Part shown: piece by piece, positions 40,017-47,881 of the stretch
How positions within the stretch are numbered: position 1 is the first letter of the stretch
How the letters are laid out: the number at the start of each line of letters is the position of its first letter
DNA from: Zobellia roscoffensis
Lineage (GTDB): Bacteria > Bacteroidota > Bacteroidia > Flavobacteriales > Flavobacteriaceae
Length of the DNA: 64,000 nucleotides
Assembly (NCBI RefSeq): GCF_015330165.1
Contig: NZ_JADDXT010000002.1
Span: 3,003,646-3,067,645 of the forward strand
Direction: 5' to 3'
The notes under the pieces: model-generated
The model's input: only the letters and a program-made list of their open reading frames with translations
What the model was told of the DNA's origin: nothing
Databases searched by the model: none
Translations under genes and position numbers: made by a program

Positions 40017-41159
40017 TTATTTAATTAGGTGTTTAGGCAAATCCTCTACACGTTCACAGCATAGCTGGTCCATGACCTGTTTAAATTGCGTTTTTAACAT
40101 TGATATTGTATGGTCGCCGCCTTTGTTTCCAAGGGCTCCACAGCCATAGACAAAAGAACGCCCCATAAAAGTAAATTTGGCACCACTTGCCATGGCGCGT
40201 GCAATGTCCGGGCCAGAACGCAAGCCGCTATCCATCATTATTTCTATCTGGTCGCTATATTTTGCTGCAATTTCGGTTAAAGAATTTATGGTTGATTGAG
40301 CTGCATCTAACTGTCGTCCTCCATGATTGGAAACAATAATACCATCAAATCCCATGCGAATGGCATCTTGGGTGTCTTGCTCCGAGGCAACACCTTTTAG
40401 CACTAGCTTACCTTTCCATTTATCACGGATAGGTTTTATTTTTTCTTCGTTCAATCTGCCAGAAAAGGTTTTATCCATAAATGCTCCCAGTTGTTTTAAA
40501 TCGAGCCCTTCGGGAGTATATGGTCTTAGGGTTTCAAATGTGGGTTGACCATATTTTAAAGTGTTAAATGCCCAGTTTGGCTTTCCAAAAATTTGAAGAA
40601 TATTGGCAAGGGTCATTTTTGGAGGTAATGCCAATCCGTTTCTAAAATCCCGCGGGCGGTAACCAAATGTAGGTACATCACATAAAAGAACGAGTACAGG
40701 ACAACCAGCTGCTTCTGCACGATCTAAAATATTGTCCCGTATGGCATTGTCTACGGGATTATATAATTGAAACCAAGCATTGCCTTCAGTGAGTTCGCTT
40801 GCCTTTTCAATATCCATAGTGGTAACCGTACTGAGTATAAATGGAATATTATGGTTAAAGGCCGCTTCTGCTAAAATAGCCGGTGTGTTAGGCCACATCA
40901 GTCCTTGTAGACCCACAGGCGCAATACCAAAAGGGGCATCGAACTCCATGCCCATTACCTTTGTTTTTATAGAGCTGGTACCATAATTTCTCAGGTACCT
41001 TGGTTGCAGTTGTATTTTTCGAATTTCTTCAGTATTTCTGGTGAGGCTTACATCTTCATTACAACCGCCATCTAAATATTCAAAAGCGAATTTGGGTATA
41101 CGACCCTTGGCTTTTATCCTTAAATCATCTACCGAGGGATAATCTGAATTGAAACCCAT
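40017..41159 (-). CDS. lldD: FMN-dependent L-lactate dehydrogenase (alpha-hydroxy-acid oxidase family)
   Basis: 380 residues forming a TIM barrel. The active-site segment SNHGGRQLDAA contains the catalytic His and the substrate Arg. LKGVASEQD gives the FMN-binding Lys, and DSGLRSGPDIARAMASGA the phosphate-binding region. The enzyme oxidises L-lactate to pyruvate. It fits the operon, since the upstream aldolase/dehydrogenase yields L-lactaldehyde and then L-lactate from rhamnose. It starts 4 bp after the kinase stop. The broader family also oxidises glycolate, so lactate is inferred from the pathway. Confidence 0.88.
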   Translation of the reverse strand: MGFNSDYPSVDDLRIKAKGRIPKFAFEYLDGGCNEDVSLTRNTEEIRKIQLQPRYLRNYGTSSIKTKVMGMEFDAPFGIAPVGLQGLMWPNTPAILAEAAFNHNIPFILSTVTTMDIEKASELTEGNAWFQLYNPVDNAIRDNILDRAEAAGCPVLVLLCDVPTFGYRPRDFRNGLALPPKMTLANILQIFGKPNWAFNTLKYGQPTFETLRPYTPEGLDLKQLGAFMDKTFSGRLNEEKIKPIRDKWKGKLVLKGVASEQDTQDAIRMGFDGIIVSNHGGRQLDAAQSTINSLTEIAAKYSDQIEIMMDSGLRSGPDIARAMASGAKFTFMGRSFVYGCGALGNKGGDHTISMLKTQFKQVMDQLCCERVEDLPKHLIK

Positions 41160-41163
41160 AATT

Positions 41164-42540
41164 CTAGTTGTTTAAAATGGATGATACATGCTTTTTTACA
41201 GCATAATTTTTATCTAAAAAGGTAGGTTCTAAAACCACATCGGAAATAACGATAGCTGCACCAAGAGCAGAGCCTAAAGAAGAATCTGTGGTACTTAGTT
41301 TCATATTGCCCATATACTCCGAAAGCAAATGAATATATACTTCGTTGTCACTAAAACCTCCATCTACGTAAAGTTGCTGTATCTTGGAGTTTCCCATAGC
41401 GGCCCTAATACTTTTTTCTTGGAGCAAGACCAATTCCAGAATTAATTGGTGATAGGCATGCTCAAATTTATCATAGGATATTGAGGTCTCTGCCGGCATG
41501 TCTTCTGAAAACATAGTAAACCACTTGAACATATGAACGAAATCTTTATTGATTTCGAAAAAAGTTTCTTGGTCAAATTTTACGTTTCTGTGGGAATCAT
41601 CCGAAACATTAAAATGGTCGGCCAATGCTTTAACTTGAAGCTTATATTCATTACCCAAAAATAACCGGGATACTTTTACAGGACTCCCATCTATTCTCAT
41701 GTTAAAAAGCGAATCATTTTCAATATCTTCTAGAGTAAGCATTCCCGTATTGAAAGGGTTGATAGAAATACTCCATGTTCCTGTTGAAACCAAGATAAAG
41801 GGTTTAGAAATACTACGGATATAAGGTAATAGGGCAGAGGAGCTATCATGGATACCAATACCCATTTTAATTTTTTTACCCTTATAATTTATAATAGTTG
41901 ATTGTCTTGAGGATGCAAGAGGAGGTAATTTTTTATCAATACCCTCTGTATAGACCCAATTATGATAGTCTTTTTTCTCAAAGTCCCAAAGCAAGGTATG
42001 ACAACCAATGCTGGTATACTCGCTAACTGGTACTCCGGTAAATAGGTAACTCAAGTATTGAGGCAAATGAAGGGAGTATTTTATTTTTTTAAAAGTTTCT
42101 GGCTGCGCATTTTTTAACCAGTATAGATGCATACCGGTATTTAACATACCTAATTTTGGGGAGCCAGTTATTCTTGATAATTCATTTTCTGGACCATAAG
42201 CTTTATAAAAAGCCTCATAAATATCCTCTTTTAAAGGCTTCATATAATTATAAAGAGGTGTAAGTGGTGTTCCTTTTTCATCAATATGTATCCAGCTGGC
42301 ACCGTAACACGAAAAGTTTAAGGCTTCGATTTCATATTCTACAGAGTTGAGCATTTTATCAAATACCTCTTTTGCCCATTCTTCTAATGCTGCAAGATTT
42401 TCTGAAGGGTACCCGTCCTCGTCCTGAATTTCTTCAAAACTAATATACTCCCGATGCACCTCTTGGAAATCCTCATCAAAAAGGAAGAATTTTTTATTCG
42501 TCTTCCCAATATCAAATACAGCCGTAACTTTAGTTTTCAT
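41164..42540 (-). CDS. rhaB: L-rhamnulokinase (FGGY family)
   Basis: I prefer the start at 42540 (MKTKVTAVFDIGKTNKKFFLF) over an in-frame ATG 39 bp upstream, because it leaves a 10-bp gap after the isomerase gene. The 458-residue protein has the FGGY sequence pattern: VFDIGKTNKKFFL (ATP-binding loop), GIGIHDSSSALLPYI, STGTWSISINPF and VDGGFSDNEVY. It phosphorylates L-rhamnulose to rhamnulose 1-phosphate. Specificity comes from its place between the rhamnose isomerase and the lactate dehydrogenase. Confidence 0.87.
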   Translation of the reverse strand: MKTKVTAVFDIGKTNKKFFLFDEDFQEVHREYISFEEIQDEDGYPSENLAALEEWAKEVFDKMLNSVEYEIEALNFSCYGASWIHIDEKGTPLTPLYNYMKPLKEDIYEAFYKAYGPENELSRITGSPKLGMLNTGMHLYWLKNAQPETFKKIKYSLHLPQYLSYLFTGVPVSEYTSIGCHTLLWDFEKKDYHNWVYTEGIDKKLPPLASSRQSTIINYKGKKIKMGIGIHDSSSALLPYIRSISKPFILVSTGTWSISINPFNTGMLTLEDIENDSLFNMRIDGSPVKVSRLFLGNEYKLQVKALADHFNVSDDSHRNVKFDQETFFEINKDFVHMFKWFTMFSEDMPAETSISYDKFEHAYHQLILELVLLQEKSIRAAMGNSKIQQLYVDGGFSDNEVYIHLLSEYMGNMKLSTTDSSLGSALGAAIVISDVVLEPTFLDKNYAVKKHVSSILNN

Positions 42541-42550
42541 CGTGTTGTAA

Positions 42551-43831
42551 TTATAGTCCAGATGCAACGGAGTTAGCACCTCTTTCTTTGATTAAATTCT
42601 CTCTTACTTTTAGAGACCGATAAGTGTTTATAGGGCTTAAAGCTCCACCACTGTTTAATCTTGCTTTTTCTAGTAGTGGTCTGACATCTGTCCGATAGGC
42701 ATCTTGTAGAATCTCCTGACATTTAACCACATCATGATTCAACTGAGCTTCGGTTAACAATTTTTGGTCTACAAGCAATGCTTTTGCATGTGCTTCTTGT
42801 ATGGCCTCTAATGATTGAATCAAATCCTCCAATGGATCTTTTATATTATGGCTGGCATCTATCATCCAGGCCGGGTATGGATTCTGAGGGTTATTTTCCA
42901 TTCCATACACCAACGCATTGAAAATCAAGAACAGGGCATAAGGTTTAACACTTCCAACGGTAAGATCATCATCGCCATATTTACTATCATTAAAATGAAA
43001 ACCACCCAGTTTTCCCTTTAGCATTAAAGTGGAAACTATTTGTTCAATATTGGTGTTGGGTAAATGATGCCCTAAATCTACCAAGGTATATGCTTTATTA
43101 CCACATGCATTGGCCAGCATGAATGAAGTTCCCCAATCTTGAATTACCGTACTGTAAAAATTGGGCTCGTAAGGTTTATATTCTATGAACATTTTCCAGT
43201 TCTCAGGAAGGGTTTTGTAGATGTCCTTAAGGCTGTCTTCTGTATTTTGTAATGCGGATTGAAAATTGGTTTGTCCAGGAAAATTTGAACCGTCTGCTAA
43301 CCAAACCGTTAAACTTTTGGAACCAAGTTTATCTCCAATTTTTATTACTTCAATATTATGTGCAACGGCCTGTTCGCGAGCGGCTTTACTTGTGTTGCTC
43401 AAAGAACCGAACTTATAACTTTCCTTAACGTTCTTTTGATCTTGAAAAGTGTTTGAGTTGACTGCGTCAAATAAAATACCGTGAGAGTTTGCTATATCTT
43501 TGATGGCATTGTAGTCCGTTGGAACATCCCATGGAATATGCAATGATATGGCACCCGCAGTTTGTGTTAGCGAGTGGATCAATCCAACATCATCAATTTT
43601 CAGTTCCAGATTTGATGGCTCTCCTTGAAATCCAAAACGTCCGAATCTTGTGCCACCTGCCCCCAAGGCCCAACTAGGTATTGCTACTTGAAAGTCTTGA
43701 AGTTTTTTGATAATAGCGTTAACATCTTTACCTTTTTTTGAAAGAGTACATCCTAAAAAGTCGAAACGCTCATTATGTTCGGTGATTTCTTTTTGGTTGA
43801 TATCCCCGAGTTGATTTTTATCTATTTTCAT
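42551..43831 (-). CDS. rhaI: L-rhamnose isomerase (RhaI type)
   Basis: I choose the ATG at 43831 (MKIDKNQLGDINQKEIT); the frame stays open 52 codons further upstream, into the aldolase gene and past the hairpin at 43855-43884. The 426-residue protein is a xylose-isomerase-like TIM barrel. Metal and substrate residues are visible around DLGHHLPNTNIEQ and GGFHFNDSKYGDDD. It converts L-rhamnose to L-rhamnulose. It is the divergent RhaI type rather than classical RhaA. It lies 77 bp downstream of the aldolase/dehydrogenase gene. Confidence 0.86.
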   Translation of the reverse strand: MKIDKNQLGDINQKEITEHNERFDFLGCTLSKKGKDVNAIIKKLQDFQVAIPSWALGAGGTRFGRFGFQGEPSNLELKIDDVGLIHSLTQTAGAISLHIPWDVPTDYNAIKDIANSHGILFDAVNSNTFQDQKNVKESYKFGSLSNTSKAAREQAVAHNIEVIKIGDKLGSKSLTVWLADGSNFPGQTNFQSALQNTEDSLKDIYKTLPENWKMFIEYKPYEPNFYSTVIQDWGTSFMLANACGNKAYTLVDLGHHLPNTNIEQIVSTLMLKGKLGGFHFNDSKYGDDDLTVGSVKPYALFLIFNALVYGMENNPQNPYPAWMIDASHNIKDPLEDLIQSLEAIQEAHAKALLVDQKLLTEAQLNHDVVKCQEILQDAYRTDVRPLLEKARLNSGGALSPINTYRSLKVRENLIKERGANSVASGL

Positions 43832-43854
43832 AAAGTCTTTAATTTTGGAAGAAT

Positions 43855-43884
43855 ATTTCCATGGGCTATGCAGCCCATGGAAAT
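43855..43884 (-). ncRNA. Intercistronic hairpin between the aldolase/dehydrogenase and rhaI genes
   Basis: Perfect 13-bp inverted repeat, arms ATTTCCATGGGCT (43855-43867) and AGCCCATGGAAAT (43872-43884), with a 4-nt loop, in the 77-bp gap between the two genes. There is no T-run, so it more likely protects or processes the mRNA than stops transcription. This is an RNA structure element of the transcript, not a gene. Confidence 0.55.
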
Positions 43885-43908
43885 AAAAACAAACTAACTC
43901 AAAACAAC

Positions 43909-46014
43909 TTATCTTACAAATGCATTGGCCATACCGCCGTCTACATTGATAATATTTCCTGTGGTCTTGTCCAGTATTCCTACGCATGCGAACACACCGT
44001 TTGCAATATCGTTAGGATAAATAATTTCATTTAAAAGGTTACGTTTGGCGTAATGAGCAGGAAGCTCTTCAACTGTAATCCCGTATGCCTTGGCGCGACC
44101 TTCGGCCCAATCGCCTTCCCATATCTTACTGCCCACGATCACCCCGTCCGGGTTTACGGTATTGACCCGTATTTTATCACCGCCCAGCTCTGCGGCCAAT
44201 AAACGCGCCATATGCTGTTGTGCGGCCTTGGAGGTGCCGTAAGCTACATTGTTCGGTCCCGATACCAGACCGTTCTTGCTGGCTATGCTAATAAAGTCCC
44301 CGCCCAAGCTCTGTTTGCGCATAACGGCCACGGCTTGCTTGGCAAGTTCGAACTGCCCTTTTACCAGTACGTTCTGTAGGATATCCCAATCTTTTTCGGT
44401 GGTCTCTTCCAGCGGCTTTGAAATGGCCAGGCCTGCACTATGTACTACGATATCCACTCCTCCGAACGCTAAACAGGCTTTTTTATAGGCCTCGGCAATG
44501 GATTCACTTTTCGTTACATCGCAGACCGCATAGCTGGCAATGTCCCTTGCATAGGTGGAGACCGCTTCTTCCAACCTATCTTCGGCAATGTCCGTTAATA
44601 CTACATTGGCACCTTCCTCGGCCAGCTTGTCCGCAATGGCCTTGCCGATCCCTCCGCCCGCACCGGTAACCAAGGCTACTTTACGGGATAATGGTTTTTC
44701 TTTTGGCATACGCTGCAGTTTGGCCTCCTCCAATAACCAGTATTCAATATCAAAAGCCTCCTGTCTTGGTAACGAGGTATACTCCGTAATGGCTTCTGCA
44801 CCGCGCATTACGTTAATTGCGTTCACGTAAAACTCGTTGGCAACACGAGTGGTCTGCTTGTTTTTTGCAAAGCTGAACATACCTACACCTGGGTAGATAA
44901 TAATAACCGGGCTGGCATCTCTTACGGCAGGGCTATTGTTCCGTTTATGGTTGTCATAATAGGATTGATATTCTTTTCTGTACTGTTCAAAATCGGGATG
45001 TAATTTAGCCAGTACGGCCTCCGTATCCGAAAGGTCTTCCTTGGCATCCAATTTCAATACCAAAGGTTGAATTTTAGTCCTTAAAAAGTGGTCGGGACAT
45101 GAGGTGCCCATAGGTGCCAGGCGCTCCAGGTCGTTACTGTTTATGTACTCTAGAACGACATCACTATCGTTAAAATGTCCGATCATCCTGTTTTCGGAAG
45201 AACAAAGGCCTCTAAGCATTGGCATAAGCTGGGCGGCCTTTTCCAGACGCTCCTCTTTGGGAAGGCTCTCTATCTTTTGCCCCCCGAAAACACTTCCGTT
45301 GGCCTTTATTTTGTTCTCAATATATTCCGAGGCCATTTCAATGACCTCAAGACTGTTCATATAACATTCGTGGGAGGTGTCCCCCCAAGTAAAAAGTCCG
45401 TGGCTGCCCAGAACGATCCCGCGTATACCGGGGTTGTCGTTCAAACATTTTTCCAGTTGAAGGCCTAGGTCAAAACCGGGCCGTTGCCAAGGTACCCACC
45501 CCATGGTATCTCCCCAGATCTCTTTAGTCACTTTTTCACTGTCCTTTGCCGCGGCTACGGCTATTAAGGCATCCGGGTGCAAATGGTCTATATGTTTAAA
45601 GGGGAGCAATCCGTGCAATGGCGTGTCTATGGAAGGGGCCTTGCTGTCCAGGTCATAGATGCAATGGTTAAAGAGGCCGACCATGCGGTCCTCATCTTCC
45701 AGCCCGCCGTAGACGTTCTTTAGGTTTCTTAACCTTTCCGTATACAGACCTGCTATTCCAGCTTTGGTCAATGTACCGATATCGCCACCGGAACCCTTGA
45801 TCCACATTACTTCCACATCATCACCGGTCAACGGGTCTTTTTCAATGGTCTTACAACTCGTATTTCCGCCACCATAGTTGGTGATCCTTAGATCCGCCCC
45901 AAGGATATTTGAGCGATAAAGAAAAAGGGCTACTTGGTCATCGCCCAGTGCAGCGGCTTTCTTTTCATCCCAAAGATGGTCTACGTACTTAAATTGTTGT
46001 GCTGTATTTTTCAT
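43909..46014 (-). CDS. rhaEW: Bifunctional rhamnulose-1-phosphate aldolase / L-lactaldehyde dehydrogenase
   Basis: The ATG at 46014 (MKNTAQQFKYVDHLW) is preferred because upstream in-frame residues look non-coding and cross the operator; the product is 701 residues. The N-terminal half is a class II aldolase/adducin domain: NYGGGNTSCK, HLHPDALIAV (zinc ligands) and GSHGLFTWGD. The C-terminal half is a short-chain dehydrogenase: LVTGAGGGIGKAIAD and YGTSKAAQQHMARLL. Fusions of this kind split rhamnulose 1-phosphate to dihydroxyacetone phosphate and L-lactaldehyde, and oxidise the latter to L-lactate. It is the first gene of the operon, read from the promoter at 46039-46083. Confidence 0.9.
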   Translation of the reverse strand: MKNTAQQFKYVDHLWDEKKAAALGDDQVALFLYRSNILGADLRITNYGGGNTSCKTIEKDPLTGDDVEVMWIKGSGGDIGTLTKAGIAGLYTERLRNLKNVYGGLEDEDRMVGLFNHCIYDLDSKAPSIDTPLHGLLPFKHIDHLHPDALIAVAAAKDSEKVTKEIWGDTMGWVPWQRPGFDLGLQLEKCLNDNPGIRGIVLGSHGLFTWGDTSHECYMNSLEVIEMASEYIENKIKANGSVFGGQKIESLPKEERLEKAAQLMPMLRGLCSSENRMIGHFNDSDVVLEYINSNDLERLAPMGTSCPDHFLRTKIQPLVLKLDAKEDLSDTEAVLAKLHPDFEQYRKEYQSYYDNHKRNNSPAVRDASPVIIIYPGVGMFSFAKNKQTTRVANEFYVNAINVMRGAEAITEYTSLPRQEAFDIEYWLLEEAKLQRMPKEKPLSRKVALVTGAGGGIGKAIADKLAEEGANVVLTDIAEDRLEEAVSTYARDIASYAVCDVTKSESIAEAYKKACLAFGGVDIVVHSAGLAISKPLEETTEKDWDILQNVLVKGQFELAKQAVAVMRKQSLGGDFISIASKNGLVSGPNNVAYGTSKAAQQHMARLLAAELGGDKIRVNTVNPDGVIVGSKIWEGDWAEGRAKAYGITVEELPAHYAKRNLLNEIIYPNDIANGVFACVGILDKTTGNIINVDGGMANAFVR

Positions 46015-46038
46015 TTGAAGGGTTATTACGTTTGTAGA

Positions 46039-46083
46039 CAAAAATATAGGATGGGGGAAAGCTATCCGTCCTGTACTGTACCG
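46039..46083 (-). promoter_or_regulatory. Regulon operator and promoter of the rhamnose operon
   Basis: Minus-strand repeat CGGTACA-GTA-CAGGACG (46083 to 46067), 20 bp, then TATTTTTG (46046-46039), a full TAnnTTTG match. It begins 25 bp from the aldolase start, so the leader is short. It lies in the divergent space shared with the GntR-family regulator. Confidence 0.8.
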
Positions 46084-46193
46084 TTTCACCCCCAAAAAAT
46101 AAATATGCGCATTTTTAGGTATTATAAAATTACCTCTTTACTATTGTGGTATTGTTACTATTTTGTGCTTAGTAAACAAAAAGATTTTAACCG

Positions 46194-47240
46194 ATGGACA
46201 TATTCAATTTTATTAAGATAGACGAAAACTCCAGGGTGCCCAAGTACAGGCAGATTGTGGACTCAATCATCTATAATATTTCTTCTGGAAATCTAAAGAT
46301 GGACGACAAGATTCCGTCTATAAATAGGTTTAGTGAAGAGTACCTTTTATCAAGAGATACGGTAGAAAAAGCGTATAGTATTTTAAGGGAACGTAAGGTT
46401 ATCATCTCCATAAAGGGCAAGGGTTACTACATAGCCCGGACCAAGCTGATATCAAAGGTCAATATTCTTTTTCTTATCAATAAATTGAGTTCGTATAAGA
46501 TGCGGATCTATAATTCTTTTATAGAGCGTATCGGGGGAACCGCCCATACAAATCTTTTCATCTACCATTGCGAGGAGGAACTTTTCCTGAATCTTTTGGA
46601 AAAGAACCGCAATGCTTACGATTATTATGTAATCATGCCGCATTTTAAGACCGATAAGCTGAAGCATGCTAGTCAAACCATGGAAGCAATTAAGGCGATC
46701 GACCAGATTCCCAAGGAGAAATTAATCATAATGGACAACCTCTTGTCTGGAATACAGGGGGAGCATATAGAGATTTACCAAGACTTTGAAAACGATATAT
46801 ACAATGCGTTGAAGGAAGGGTTGGGTAAAATTTCCAAATATGAGAAGCTTATCATTACCTATCCTGAGGAATCGGTCTATCCGTATCCGAAAAGAATCCT
46901 GCATGGGTTCCGCAAGTTTTGCGGGGAGCACAATATTGATTTCGAGGTGCTTAACGAAATCTATGATGATATGATATTAAAAAAAGGCGATTTGTTTATT
47001 ACTATAAGCGAGTCCGACTTGGTGAGCTTGGTGAACCAGATACGTAACCAAGAATTCGACCTCGGTAATGAAATAGGCGTAATCTCCTATAATGATACGC
47101 CCTTGAAGCAACTGTTGGGAATTACCTGTATCTCCACGGATTTCAAGGCCATGGGAGAAACCGCGGCCCGTATGATTATGGACAAGAAAAAGGGTAAGGT
47201 CAAGAACCCTTTTCATTTTATTGATAGGAACTCAATATAA
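46194..47240 (+). CDS. GntR-family transcriptional regulator with a periplasmic-binding-protein-like effector domain
   Basis: 348 residues. The N-terminal winged HTH reads VPKYRQIVDSIIYNI, DKIPSINRFSEEYLLSRDTVEKAYSIL and KGKGYYIA, as expected for GntR proteins. The remainder, about 90-345, looks like a LacI-type sugar-binding effector domain (NVLFLI-like start, ISYNDTPLKQLLGIT, MGETAARMIMDKKKG). It diverges from the rhamnose operon with 179 bp between starts. Regulation of rhamnose catabolism by rhamnose or an intermediate is likely. The shared intergenic operator is a direct repeat, unusual for GntR dimers, which usually bind palindromes. Confidence 0.87.
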   Translation: MDIFNFIKIDENSRVPKYRQIVDSIIYNISSGNLKMDDKIPSINRFSEEYLLSRDTVEKAYSILRERKVIISIKGKGYYIARTKLISKVNILFLINKLSSYKMRIYNSFIERIGGTAHTNLFIYHCEEELFLNLLEKNRNAYDYYVIMPHFKTDKLKHASQTMEAIKAIDQIPKEKLIIMDNLLSGIQGEHIEIYQDFENDIYNALKEGLGKISKYEKLIITYPEESVYPYPKRILHGFRKFCGEHNIDFEVLNEIYDDMILKKGDLFITISESDLVSLVNQIRNQEFDLGNEIGVISYNDTPLKQLLGITCISTDFKAMGETAARMIMDKKKGKVKNPFHFIDRNSI

Positions 47241-47749
47241 TCTACAACTATCTCAAACAAAATCGTAACCAACACAATCTTAATAAAGTAAGAGGGGATG
47301 TTAAGAGATTTTCGGATATGTTGTAATGTCAATATTTTTAAGGCTTTTTACGGGCATAAATTTTAATTTAAGCCGTCTTCATAACCCAGTTTTGGCATTA
47401 GGTATTTCAATTTTTGCACATTCCTTATCGCCGTTAAATGTGGTTGCACTAAAGTTAAAAACTGGGCTACTACTACTAGTATTACTACTACTACTACTAC
47501 TACTACTTAAATTCCGATACCTTGGGGTTTGGAATGGCAAAGATATCAGTATACCCAACTCACAAAACTTACTTCAAACCGTTTAGATCATAGAATTAGG
47601 CCATCATTTTAATTAGGTATTTATTATCAGGCAAGTTTTAGGAGTGTAGTAATAAGTTGGGTCTAAACAAATATGGTTAAACCTACCAATATCTCCAAGT
47701 TTTTAGAATCTACAGCTGAGAAAAATCAGGATAGGTTTAAATGCTTAAG
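47241..47749. other. Intergenic stretch with a trinucleotide repeat and an inverted repeat
   Basis: The tract (TAC)3-TAG-TAT-(TAC)8 covers 47468-47506. A 9-bp inverted repeat CCCAGTTTT (47385-47393) and AAAACTGGG (47458-47466) flanks a 64-nt spacer and abuts the tract. A lone half-site-like CAGGATA lies at 47727-47733. No convincing gene is present; a frame at 47326-47586 only translates the tract to poly-Leu. Confidence 0.6.
47468..47506. repeat. (TAC)n simple repeat
   Basis: Three TAC units, TAG, TAT, then eight TAC units in one phase, 262 bp upstream of the operator array of the third SusC gene. Such tracts can change length by slippage. Whether length matters here is unknown. Confidence 0.85.
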
Positions 47750-47814
47750 CAGGACAGTACAGGACACCACAGCACGGTACAGGATGAGTTATAAGAATCA
47801 CTCATATACATTTG
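47750..47814 (+). promoter_or_regulatory. Four-fold operator array and promoter of the third SusC gene
   Basis: Four half-sites start at 47750, 47760, 47770 and 47780 with exact 10-bp phasing: CAGGACA-GTA, CAGGACA-CCA, CAGCACG-GTA, CAGGATG. The last pair ends at 47786 and 20 bp later comes TACATTTG (47807-47814), a full TAnnTTTG match. This is the most complete site of the set. Confidence 0.85.
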
Positions 47815-47820
47815 AAGATA

Positions 47821-47848
47821 CCTTAAAATATCGCTCAATATTTTAAGG
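47821..47848 (+). promoter_or_regulatory. Leader hairpin of the third SusC gene
   Basis: A perfect 11-bp inverted repeat, arms CCTTAAAATAT (47821-47831) and ATATTTTAAGG (47838-47848), loop CGCTCA, lies just after the -7 box and 33 bp before the start codon. It would form at the 5' end of the mRNA and may affect stability or translation. Neither of the other SusC leaders has it. Confidence 0.55.
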
Positions 47849-47881
47849 ATAATATATAACTCAACTAAATAATTCAAAATT

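Noticed and set aside
43832..43987. Upstream extension of the rhaI frame
   Set aside because: The 52 extra residues lack similarity to isomerases, overlap the aldolase gene and include the hairpin; the ATG at 43831 fits the conserved N-terminus.
47326..47586. An 86-codon frame with a poly-Leu stretch
   Set aside because: Its length comes from the TAC repeat, and it has no recognisable domain or start signal.
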